Assembly (NCBI GenBank): GCA_012934845.2
Contig: WNNJ02000986.1
Location: forward strand, 1-64,000
Direction of reading: 5' to 3'
DNA length: 64,000 bases
Source of the DNA: Pomphorhynchus laevis
Lineage: Eukaryota > Acanthocephala > Palaeacanthocephala > Echinorhynchida > Pomphorhynchidae
Shown: one piece after another, positions 47,701 to 57,905 of the stretch
How positions within the stretch are numbered: the first letter of the stretch is position 1
Layout: every line of letters begins with the position of its first letter
Translations under genes and position numbers: made by a program
Notes under the pieces: model-generated
Seen by the model: the letters and a program-made list of their open reading frames with translations, nothing else
What the model was told of the DNA's origin: nothing
The model's database searches: none

Positions 47701-50700
47701 ATGACCTACAAGAACTGCATTCTATAATAAAATGTTTTACTGTTTGATGATGCATAATTAATATATTAATCATTATAATTTATATGTAATATTAATTATT
47801 ATTTGTTATCTAATATATCCTTAGCAAGTAATAAAAATGTAATTTTGTCCTAAAAATGTAATTTAGGCATTCAATGACCTACAAGAACTGCATTTAAAAT
47901 GTTGTATGTTTTACTGTTTGATGATGCATAATTAATATATTAATCATTATAATTTATATGTAATATTAATTATAAAATGTGTTAATTATTAATGTGTCGT
48001 AATTTTAGACTTTTATTCACTAACACATTTACATGCAGATTATTATAGATGTATAATGATTTATTTAAAACAAAAACATATAATAGGCATTCAATGACCT
48101 ACAAGAACTGCATTTAAAATGTTGTATGTTTTACTGTTTGATGATGCATAATTAATATATTAATCATTATAATTTATATGTAATATTAATTATTATTTGT
48201 TATCTAATATATCCTTAGCAAGTAATAAAAATGTAATTTTGTCTCAGCTTTTAATATCTTATTTTTATGAATAAAATTATCATTCCTGCTTTTGTTTTGC
48301 AGCGCTACCGTGTCAAATGACTCTCCGATCCATGATAAGTAATAAACTTTGCAATTTACATTGATTAAACTTTTATATTTTAGAACATACTCGTTAGAAA
48401 ACTTAATCAAAGCCAGTGGCACTGTATTATCTAAGTACACGATTGTTGTTATCTTTTAAATATTTTAATTTTATACGATATTTTCAAAAACTCTATTGTG
48501 AACAGTGTTTAAAATATTCAAAGTATAACGATATAAGTCTTCTTAGCCACTATATTATCGTTTCATTACTGTACATAAATCCCAGAAAATTATGTGAAGT
48601 TTTAAGACGACAGTTTCTTGGATGATTACAAAAGCCTTAATTCAATTACGTTATAACTCTTCATTAATTTAAAAATTTTAGAATACTTTAAATATGGAAT
48701 GTAACGGAAACAAACTATTTCAATGTAATTTATATTTTCGTATATTTTTCATTTTAAATTTAGAAACAGAAAACTAAATTTGTCGTTGAAACGTATAAAA
48801 TGCATTGTATAAAAATATATTAAACGTAAATATATTAACGTATACATAAAATAATTTGATGAAGGCATCAACTTTAGTTCGTGTGTTTAATAAACGTTAA
48901 CTTTATATAACTATAAAATATAATTTACAACGAATATTTTTACATGATAATTTGTATTTTACATTAAAAATATTTTTCCCATATTAAATTTTCATTTGAT
49001 TTCATTAATTCGAACTTATATAAACGATGAAATCCGGAATAGTGCTATTCTTTGAGTATATAGCAATAAATAGCAATATAATTAGTTTCGAAACTATTAA
49101 TTAATTTATTAGTTCTTGATACGCTTCGAGTATTTGTTTTTTAATGAAAATACAAAAATCACGTATTATGAAGCTAACATATGCATAAAGAATTGAGGTT
49201 TGTTAATTATTTATTATAACTTATGTTAATTATTCAAATTAATTAAAATTTAATTAATTAAATTAATTTAATAAATTAAATTAATTTAATTAATTAAATT
49301 TAATTTTTTTAATTAACTTTATTAAATTTTAATTAATAAATTAATTAAAGTTTATTAATTAAAATAGCTTTACATACTAATCATTGACTGCCAATAATAC
49401 GATAGGCTATAAATTTTTGATGATAATTGAAATAAATAAATTATATTAAATTAAATTAATTATCTATTAATTTGTTATTAAATCAATTAATTATTATTAA
49501 TTGTTAATTATTAACTAAATTATTTCCCTTTTGTAGCGATGATTTTAAAGAGAATCGAAATTGTTCGAGTAGCAATCCTGTTATCACTGATAAGCAAACG
49601 TTGATCTCAATTGAAAATTCAATCGATCTTAAACAAAGGTACTTACATAATTTTGTATTTCGATGGGCATTTAGCAATTCTTTAAATTACACCTTTTGAC
49701 TTTTATAAGCAGCGACAAGTTCGTACCAATTCCAGACCGAATTGATTCACCTGAAAAGTGTACGACTAACTTGTCAATGGATAAGGATGAGTTAGTCGAT
49801 AAAAAATCGGATGTGATTGTTGAAAACGAATCAAATAGGTAATTTTCTGTTTTGTTTAAATATATCTTTTTGTAAATGCATTTCATCTTTAGTATATAAG
49901 GGCGAATTACATTTTATTTGTAATTTAAATTTATATAAAATACTCAAAAGATTTATAACAGCTCAAAAGTTTTATGCTTATAAGCTTATATTCTAAATTC
50001 TACTTTTATTTTTAGTATTAAAAATTTAAAGTTTAATTTTTAACTATTTAGTAATACATGCTATATGCATAATAATGCACTTAAAATCCATGACTAGAAC
50101 AAACTGGACGTTTATTCTAATCAGTTTGATTAGAATAAACTAATGTTTTTGATTTTTTGAACTATTATTCGCTTCTTGTGCAATAAAACTTTAATTTAAG
50201 TAAATCATTGCACTGATTGACTGCAGTTAGGCCTAAAAAATATTGTCCACTCTATAAAATGTCACTCACTTTTCTAATTGAACAAAAGTTAGTGATCATT
50301 TACCTCTATTAATCATAAACCTCTATTATTTTTATGTGATAAAAATATCTTTCAAATGTCATCCAAAGTTAGTGAAATATAAGAAAATCAAAAATCTTTT
50401 ATTTCGGCGATTTTGTTCCAAAATTAAAAGTTTTAATGAAAAAATGGATCTAATTAATTTATTTTTATGCTATATATTTAATCAACGTAAACTAAAATTC
50501 AATTCATTTTGTAAGCTCAAACTTACATGATCGATTAAAATTTTCTTTAACAAACACTCAACCGATTTTTTTGAATAGGAAATATTATTCTTAGAACGAG
50601 TGCTGATCTAATGTAGTTAGGTCTGATTGTCTAATAATACACCAAGCAAGGAGGAGCTATCACAAAATAAAGGCTTACGATGAGTTCGAATACAAAATGC

Positions 50701-52245
50701 CTATGATGAATTCTGATAATTCACCGTAGAATACCCGTATTGATTATGCTATCAGAAATAAACCACAACGCTTTATTTTTTCCAAGTATTTCCAGAATGT
50801 CAATTTAAGAAGAAACAATTAAAAATGCAACCTAGTTTCAACTTTTTGTGGGTTATTTAACTGAACCCGGATAAATCTAATGAGACAGCGTGTTTGCTAA
50901 TACCCTTAGATGGTATTATAAATTATATCATAAATTAAAAAAATTCCTTTCGAAAGTGAATTTTATATATTTTTTATTAAATATTTTTGAAACATATTTT
51001 CAGACAGTATGTTTGCTAATACTCTTATGTGATATACTAAGATCAATTACTAAAATGTTCCCTTCGAAATATGAAAGGGAAGTTTATGTATTTAGAAGAA
51101 TAATAAATTCTAATGTTAAATTTTAATGATTGGAAAAATTTGCATTTTAAAGTTATTCTTGATGATTGGAAATTATCGAAAACTATAAATGCATTTGAAA
51201 TGCATTAAAAATCGAAATATGAAAGAGAATTTTGAGCACTTAGAAAAATAATAATTTTGAAATGTTACATTTTAATGATTTTGAAATGTTTAAATTTTAA
51301 AGTTTTTTTTATTATTATTGAAAACTAAATTTACATTTGAAATATATTTAAATATATTTTTATAGAGATATACATTTAAAATATATTTAAAATATAAATA
51401 TCTTCTTAGCGTTTATCCCGTTTGGCGGGGTCCGCTTTAAAATCGAAATATGAAAGAAAATTTTAGACATTTAAAAGAATAATAAATTCGAATGTTAATT
51501 TTAATTTAATTAAAATTTAATTAATCTCAAAATTAATTTCTTAATATTAAGCAATTAAAGAAATCTGTTTATAATTTTAGCGAAAATAGACAGATTGACG
51601 ATCACAAGGCGACAAACAATGTTTTAAAGCCTATTCGTAAACTTAGACGAACCAAAGTAATATCGTACGACGAATCTATTCCCAGTTTATCTGATCAGTT
51701 AGAAATAAAGAAGTCTTACACCAAAGAAAAGAAACAACCAGTCTTGTCTGTCAAAAAATCAAGGAAAACTAAAAAACTATCAGAGATAGCTGATGAAAAC
51801 GTTGATCAATCAGGAAATTTACAAGGCATTGAAAGAAAAAGGTATTACTGAAAGGTTTTTTCTAATCTTGATTTTATGAAAATAAAAATCCAATGAAGTT
51901 TTAACACGACCCTAAAGAGTATTCATCATTTATGCTTTCTGAAATTAGATCGAATTCAGCTGTATCTTCTAAAATGGAAGGGCAATCGCGCGAACATGCT
52001 GATACAAATCTCGCTCAATCAACAGATGATAACGCAGAGCGTGCACTTATTGAAGACAGCGCGTTATAGTAAGAATTTAATATACATGTTTACCAATATT
52101 TCTCTTTTTTTAGCTCCGTTAGACAAAGAAGGCGAACTACGAAGGTTTCGTACAAAGAACCTACTCTTAATTCGTAAATAGATTTTTTGTAATTGCTATA
52201 TAATAAATTACATGTTGTTTTAGCAAATTGAGACGCGATGCCTAA
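44794..52245 (+). CDS. SGO1: Shugoshin, eight exons, complete
   Basis: Shugoshin protects centromeric cohesin, usually by recruiting PP2A, and binds phosphorylated H2A through a short basic C-terminal motif. Exons: 44794-45123, 45183-45283, 49537-49638, 49713-49838, 51581-51841, 51949-52068, 52114-52173 and 52224-52245. All have GT-AG borders and consistent phase, giving 373 aa. The N-terminal coiled coil spans residues about 52-95 (INRELAKNLNESKIQIRDLV then NQVTDLQKENFNLNVRL). A long polar, basic middle follows. The C-terminus reads RRRTTKVSYKEPTLNSKLRR then DA and stop, the classic shugoshin box. The KLRR part appears only after a 22-nt last exon is spliced on. ATG 44794 is chosen because the in-frame codon at 44785 is TTG. 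The exact orthologue (SGO1 or SGO2 type) is not decidable; most invertebrates have one gene. Confidence 0.88.
45284..49536 (+). other. Shugoshin intron 2 (4.25 kb)
   Basis: The donor is GTTAGT and the acceptor TTTTGTAG. More than half is the A/B satellite at 45589-48243. The rest (48244-49536) is A+T-rich, ending in dense TTAATTAAATT simple sequence around 49240-49370. No additional gene is supported. Confidence 0.7.
45589..48243. repeat. Two-unit (A/B) satellite array, 173- and 220-bp monomers
   Basis: The landmark GGCATTCAATGACCTACAAG starts at 45684, 45857, 46077, 46251, 46471, 46690, 46910, 47083, 47301, 47475, 47693, 47866 and 48086. Spacings are about 173 (A) or 218-220 (B), in the order A B A B B B A B A B A B, then a final A. 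Both share a core of about 110 bp. A ends in ATCTAATATATCCTTAGCAA..., B in ATGTGTCGTAATTTTAGACT.... The left edge begins with a B tail and the right edge ends with an A tail. Copies are nearly identical, so the array is young. Confidence 0.92.
49639..49712 (+). other. Shugoshin intron 3 with NAGNAG acceptor
   Basis: A 74-bp intron ends in ATAAGCAG. Splicing after AAG (exon starts 49710) or CAG (49713) both keep frame and differ by one Ser codon. Such tandem acceptors are known to give single-residue protein variants. Confidence 0.65.
49839..51580 (+). other. Shugoshin intron 4 (1.74 kb)
   Basis: The donor is GTAATT and the acceptor ATAATTTTAG. Inside, a block with ATCGAAATATGAAAG followed by AATAATAA occurs three times (about 51065, 51210 and 51435), diverged. 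A perfect 14-bp hairpin sits at 50110-50140. Short open frames (50336-50530, 50890-51126) are A+T-rich and unrecognised; I do not call them genes. Confidence 0.6.
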
Positions 52246-52507
52246 CAGTCAGTCAGTTTACTACGATTTACAATGTATTTATAGTTGTGTTATATAGACC
52301 TTTGATATCACATGTTACAAGTTCATTTTTACAATTGACATTTTAAAAACGTCTTATGTTTTTATATTATTGTAAATGTTTATATTATTAATGTTAATAT
52401 TATAAATATAAATTTTAATATAATATTATTATAATATCATATTATTATAATTATTATATTAAATTATCATATATTATCTATAAATATTAATATTATTAAT
52501 ATTATTA
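52246..52507. other. Downstream flank of shugoshin
   Basis: A+T-rich 3' flank grading into ATTAATATTA simple sequence (52380-52505). No AATAAA is obvious close to the stop. The next element begins right after the simple sequence. Confidence 0.5.
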
Positions 52508-52990
52508 ATGGAAAATCCAGCGACTACTACCAAACAATGTGCCCGTCTGGATATTGTCTGCTCCGGTTTACACGGATCTCGATTCGAGCGGACGTTCTTC
52601 GACGTCAATGTCTTTTCTTCTCATGCTCAATCGAACACAATACGCAGTCCTGACAACGCTTTCGATTATAACGAAAAAAGAAACAAGTACCTCGAAAGAA
52701 TCCGAAGGATAGAAAACAGCTCCTTTATCCCGCTCGTCTTTTCAACATCAGGGGGTTTCGGCAAGGAAGCTAGTATGCTAGTAAAGACTATTGCGACCGC
52801 TTTAGCTCAACAAGGACACACGACTCGTCTTCGTAGCTGTATCCAGTATCCAATTCAGCAGTTTATTGCTCGACATTTTTGGACCCATTTGCGGGTAACC
52901 TTGATTGTATGCTTTACTAAAACAAATTTTTCCGTTTAAAAAAAATAAGAGTAATAATATGAAGGTGACATATTAATATTATAATATTAT
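52508..52990 (+). mobile_element. 3' end of the endonuclease-tailed LINE, copy 1
   Basis: Frame 52508-52939 (143 aa) has ARLDIVCSGLHGSRFERTFF, DVNVFSSHAQSN, YNEKRNKYLERIRRIENSSF and IPLVFSTSGGFG. This matches the domain at 55775-56010. The RLDI ... FFDVNVF layout suggests a PD-(D/E)XK nuclease fold, as used by LINEs with restriction-type endonucleases. The 3' flank GTAATAATATGAAGGTGACA recurs after copy 2 (56383). It is strongly 5'-truncated. Confidence 0.7.
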
Positions 52991-53039
52991 AATAATATTA
53001 TAATAAGTTATTATTAAGTTATTATTTAAGTTATTATTA

Positions 53040-54780
53040 AATAGAAAATTGGAAATCACACTTCCAATCTATTTTGCGCCATTCAATATTAGAAGACATG
53101 CCTGTACGTTTATCTTCAGTTTCATGCATAAATTCAATATACGGTTCAGATCCTCTGAATTTACCTTTTACGCCATTCGAAGTCGTAAGATCCCTATCAA
53201 TCTTAAAAGATCATAAAGCTGCCGGGTTAGATCAATTATGCGTAGAACAGTTAAAGTCGACTATCGATATTTTGATAGACTACTGGACAGAACTTTTCAA
53301 TCTACTTCTTGCAGGTCATCCGTTTCCGATTTCGTGGCGCGACGGTGTAATTAAGATCCTGCATAAGGGCAAAGGTGACTATGATTCACTGGATGCGTAC
53401 AGGGGGATTGCGATATTGAATCACAGTTATAAGTTATTGACTCATATAATGTATATGCGCCTTATTAAGTTTCGCAAGCATCTCTTACCTACGGAGCAGT
53501 ATGGATTCCGCCCGAAAAGGTCAACGTCCGATGCAATAAAGCATGTCCGTGACGAAGTCACCAATTGTTTCGCTAATCGTAGACCGTTGTATGCTACTTT
53601 TGTTGACTTTGAGCGATCATTTGACACAGTGAATCGTTCTTTGTTACTTGATAAACTTTCCACCAGAGTGTCCGTTAGTGGTCGCTTTTTGTATCTTATT
53701 TATTCTGTGCTTCAGCCTAATCGCCTTAAAGTATCTGATGGTATCAACACCTCTGATTTCTTTTTTGCTAATCGCGGTGTTTTACAGGGAGATCCACTCA
53801 GCCCTATATTATTTTCCTTTTTTGTTATGGATTTGCCTATGCATCTTCGTCATGCATCGAATGAAGTCTCTTGTACCCTCTATGCCGACGATCTAGTAAT
53901 ATTAGCCAAAGATCTTTTATCCGCTCAAAGTGCATTAGATGCTCTGTCATCCTATTGTTTATCAAATCAGTTGACGGTGAATGTAAATAAATCGAAAGCC
54001 CTTAAATTTCGGTTAGGTGGACCTTTGTGTCGATGTGACATGCTGAGAATAGGCGATGTAGATTTAGAATTCTGCAATAGTTACAATTATTTGGGAGTAT
54101 TACTTTCGTCGATATGGTCATTTACTGAACACCTACATCGTAAATCCTCGAAGTTAGTTGTAGCAACCTCTTATGCAAAAAACTTAGGTTCTTTATCTTT
54201 CTCAGGAGCCCTCCGGTATTTTCGAAGTATGTTGCTTCCCATAGTTTCATATGCTTTGCCAGTTATCTGGTCGGATTTAAGTCCCTTTAATTTTCAGCAG
54301 TTGGACAGGTGTCAATGGAGATTCGTGAAGCGAATTGTTGAAGTCTCACCAAAATGTTCTTCATCGGCTATAGCGATACTATCATCGTTAGAACCTTGCT
54401 CTAAATACATCTGCTCAACATTTAATCTTGAACACACTGCATCATTTACTACTAACCTGAACATGTTCTTTCGAAAGACGACGTCATTGGATTCTGAATT
54501 TTATCTTACTCCGGCATTCTTACAGACTAAATGGAGAGAACCCTGTGCAAGGAAAAGACCGCTGATCTGGAGAGCATCTGTCCATGGATATCACGATAAA
54601 TTCTGCGCTATTAGAATTCCAGTACATGCACGGTGCTCTTTGTGCATTTGTGTTCTTTGCAAAAATGAATGCGCATCTAACCTGCATATCTTCACTTGCC
54701 CAATTCTGAAAAATATGTCACTATCCGATATTGACAGTAGGAGAAGATTTTGAAATACAATTTATAAAATTGATAAACTT
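53040..54780 (+). mobile_element. Non-LTR reverse transcriptase with an open 559-aa frame
   Basis: ORF 53074-54753 is uninterrupted. RT blocks in order: LKDHKAAGLDQLCVEQLKS (aa about 45), WRDGVIKILHKGKGDYDSLD (about 88), YRGIAILNHSYKLLTHIMYM (about 109), LPTEQYGFRPKRSTSDAIKH, LYATFVDFERSFDTVNRSLL, RGVLQGDPLSPILFSFFVMD (about 227) and LYADDLVILAKDLL (about 268). These include the catalytic D of FVDFERSFD and the YADD pair. A C-terminal Cys/His cluster (CSLCICVLCKNECASNLHIF) follows, a zinc-knuckle-like tail. No endonuclease is attached upstream, so the copy is 5'-truncated although the RT is clean. A decayed relative is at 16640-17960. Confidence 0.85.
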
Positions 54781-54879
54781 TTGGTGTATTTATTTTGTTT
54801 ACCCAGTACCGAAAGGTAAAGAGGTATAATAAATTCTCTCATTATTATTAAAAGTTATTATTAAGTTATTATTATTAAA

Positions 54880-56424
54880 AGTAATAAAAACTTCCACCGA
54901 TGGAATCATCATTCTCGGCAGTCCAGTCGGGTCCAACGATTTTGTAAATGCAGCAACCGCAAAACTTCTGTCTACATGGACCACAATGCTGCAACGTCTC
55001 GATTATGTTGCCAAGGTAGATCCACATGTCGCTTTTGCAGGATTAATCAACTCCGTCCAATTTAAGTGAACACATATAATGCGCACCTGCGACTGTTCAG
55101 TCACTATCTGGTCGGATCTGTCACACACCTTAACCACATAGCTTCTCCCAAACTTCGTGTCCTGGGACCTCGATGAAGACTGGAAGTCAATATTGTGCTC
55201 TCCTTTAAAATTTGGAGGTATTGGTATCGCGAACCCTGCAACCACAGCCACACTTGAACGCAAATCCTCAAACATGCTAATTTCAACCTATAATTCTGGT
55301 TCAGGTGGCGATAGCCTAAGAGAGAGGCAGAAAACTATGCTTAGCGAAATCAAGACACTACGATCACTATCGCACCAAGAACGCCTCTCTAAAATTCCGA
55401 TCTTAGCGATACCCGCAACCAGTAATCTGATCGCGCATGCTGCTCACAGTGGAGCTTCTTCGTGGTTAAGTGCGCTTCCGCTCAAGCATGAAAATTTTTA
55501 TCTTTCTTCTAACGAATTCAGGGATGCTTTGAACGCAAGGTATGGACACACTGATCCTAAGATTGGAGTTAGCAACTGCATTTGCGGCACTCGAGTCAGT
55601 GTTGCTCATTCCTTATCATGTAGACGAGGTGCTTTGCCTTCGATCCGGCATAACGCAGTCCGCGACATCATCTCACACTATCTTAGCCGCATATCTAACG
55701 GCGTAGCTTGCGAACCTCAGCTAACCGAGGTTCCTGAAAATATTACTTTCGAACGAACAACAACCCGTGATCCAAGCGCGCGTCTTGACATAGTTTGTTC
55801 CGGGCTGCACGGTAGTCGATTTGAGCGAACATTTTTTGATGTTAATGTATTTGCTGCGCCTGCTCAATCGAACATATCAAGGAAGCCTGAGTCTGTTTTC
55901 GAATACAACGAGAGTCGCAAGAAAGCCAAATACAGTAAACGGATTGCGCTAGTTGAACGAGGGTCTTTCATACCTCTTATTTTCTCCACTTCGAGAGGAA
56001 TGGGCATAGAAGCGGAAAGATTAATCAAAACCACGGCTTCAAAACTGACGCATCGGTCAACGCGTTCTTATTCTGATCTAGCCATAAAGATGAAACGAGA
56101 CATCAGTTTTGAAATCGCACGATCAGTTTCCGCATGCTTACGCTCGCCACGTTCCAGCTGTTCCAAACCTATTAATCTTATGACAACCCACCACAGCGAG
56201 TTTTTCGCTGTGCTCGAAGACTAATTATGTCTTCTTCACTATGTCTGCGAATGCAGCGATCAAGTAGAAGACATCCAATCTTTCCTGAAAATAAATCTCA
56301 TTTATAGGCCCGTTTACGGGAACCTAATTTCTGTAAAATTTACTTTTCTTTTTCAATAAAGTTATTTAAAAAAATTATTAAAAGTAATAATATGAAGGTG
56401 ACATATTAATATTATAATATTAAT
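54880..56424 (+). mobile_element. Endonuclease-tailed LINE, C-terminal part, copy 2
   Basis: From about 54884 the frames read DGIIILGSPVGSNDFVNAAT and DPHVAFAGLINSVQF, typical post-RT blocks. The long frame 55157-56224 (355 aa) follows: FGGIGIANPATTATLERKSS, a CxC-H-C knuckle (CICGTRVSVAHSLSCRRG), RHNAVRDIISHYL, EPQLTEVP, ARLDIVCSGLHGSRFERTFF, DVNVF and SFIPLIFSTSRGMG. The E of EPQL, D of RLDI and D of FFDV fit a PD-(D/E)XK layout. The RT catalytic part is missing; one frame change near 55070-55150 precedes the long frame. The 3' tail is shared with copy 1. Confidence 0.75.
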
Positions 56425-56432
56425 ATGTCTTG

Positions 56433-56712
56433 AAATCAAGACACTACGATCACTATCGCACCAAGAACGCCTCTCTAAAATTCCGATCTTAGCGATACCC
56501 GCAACCAGTAATCTGATCGCGCATGCTGCTCACAGTGGAGCTTCTTCGTGGTTAAGTGCGCTTCCGCTCAAGCATGAAAATTTTTATCTTTCTTCTAACG
56601 AATTTAGGGATGCTTTGAACGCAAGGTATGGACACACTGATCCTAAGATTGGAGTTAGCAACTGCATAGTTGCTAACTCCAATACATAGTTTCAGAAACA
56701 CTGAAACTATGT
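56433..56712. repeat. Duplicated LINE piece ending in two perfect hairpins
   Basis: 56433-56667 repeats 55349-55584 almost exactly (from GAAATCAAGACACTACGATC). At its end, ATTGGAGTTAGCAACT (56648-56663) is exactly inverted after a GCAT loop (56668-56683). A second hairpin follows at once: ACATAGTTTCAG (56684-56695) against CTGAAACTATGT (56701-56712). Confidence 0.85.
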
Positions 56713-56859
56713 GTTATTGGTTACGACTTTACTATTATTTTTTCATATTTTCAAACAAGCATGAATTATTAATTCTTAAAACAGGGAGAAGTTTGCATCC
56801 CAAGGTGTTTACACTTTAAAATGTAAACTGCTTCAAGTGATCACGTTTAAGAGACCAGG

Positions 56860-57045
56860 TAATGGCCAATAGCTAGGTCGCGTAGCGCGTGGAGTGAAGG
56901 TGGTAGATCTTTATAGATCTTGTTCCAGCCTGTAACCGCCTTAAGCAGGGCAGCCCCCTGTCAGATGCTGCTGGATGGCCCGTTGTAAGTTTAGTGTGAG
57001 TCAACTAAACTAGGTGGCGACACCGAAAAAGCAACGTTAAAAATC
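56860..57045. other. G+C-richer island of serial hairpins, origin unknown
   Basis: Within about 120 bp lie AGATCT-TTAT-AGATCT (56905-56920), CAGGG-CAGCC-CCCTG (56946-56960), GTTTAGT pairing ACTAAAC (56989-57010) and GGTG-GCGA-CACC with a GNRA-type loop (57013-57024). Composition is markedly less A+T-rich than the flanks, and no frame is open. It could be an untranslated end of a retroelement or a structured RNA. Confidence 0.45.
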
Positions 57046-57155
57046 ATGACTTAAAAGTTACATGTACTCAACAATATTGGAAAAATACGTAAGTACTAAT
57101 GATTTCAATTTTAGATATTTTAAATGTAACAGAAATATAATTTTTGTTCTTCGTA

Positions 57156-57905
57156 TCACTTAGTTTATCCACGTATATCTTGCTTATAAATATGGTTGCA
57201 TTTTTAAATTACGATTTTTATCGTGTCGGTACCCTGTATCTAGTTGCAAATACGCATTACAATCGGCATGGATTATCGGATCAGATAACTCAGTTTTCGG
57301 CTTTTATTCTTCGACCTAATATTGCAACGGGGCCAAACACTTGCTAATGAGTTACTTCATCTGATGGCATTTGATTATCTAGTATATTATTCTAGTACGT
57401 GCTAAGGACGCATTTCCTCTTATTAAATTTGATGATATTGTATCTTATTCTAATACAAAGTATATTATTTATTATCCATCCATAAAAATTTGCCACTTAA
57501 GAGTTTAAATTTATTCTTTATATTATTGTGTTGATTTATATATTTTGCTATTTTCTGCTTGATGTTATTTTTATAGTAACCTAGTTTAAAATATGTATCT
57601 ATTAAATTATTTAAATGATTTTGAAGAAAGCCAATATAATTAAATATTGTTGCAATTCTTAAAATTTCATTATTTAATGTATTATATTTTATATTATATG
57701 GTATTCATGAATGCTCATGCAAAAATATGTTTCTTGTAAATTTAAATATGTCATCTTTACGATATAAATTAATAGTAGTTTTATTTAATGTTAATTTAAT
57801 GTTCATATCTAGATATACACCTTCTTTATCATCAATATTGGTTTTGTTAAGAATAAGGCTTTCTGGATAAATGGACAAATTGCATCCATCAGCACAAAGT
57901 TCCAA
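57156..57905 (-). mobile_element. Penelope-like element, composite terminal segment plus RT C-terminus
   Basis: 57156-57480 is nearly identical to 25063-25385. The minus-strand protein then runs from about 57905: NLSIYPESLILNKTNIDD, GVYLDMNIKLTLNKTTINLY, then LSGKFLWMDNK near 57480. It is truncated upstream of YPESL, so the catalytic box is absent. It is a fossil, and young by similarity. Confidence 0.75.

Noticed and set aside
53442-53663. Minus-strand 73-aa frame
   Set aside because: Antisense to the highly conserved RT frame 53074-54753.
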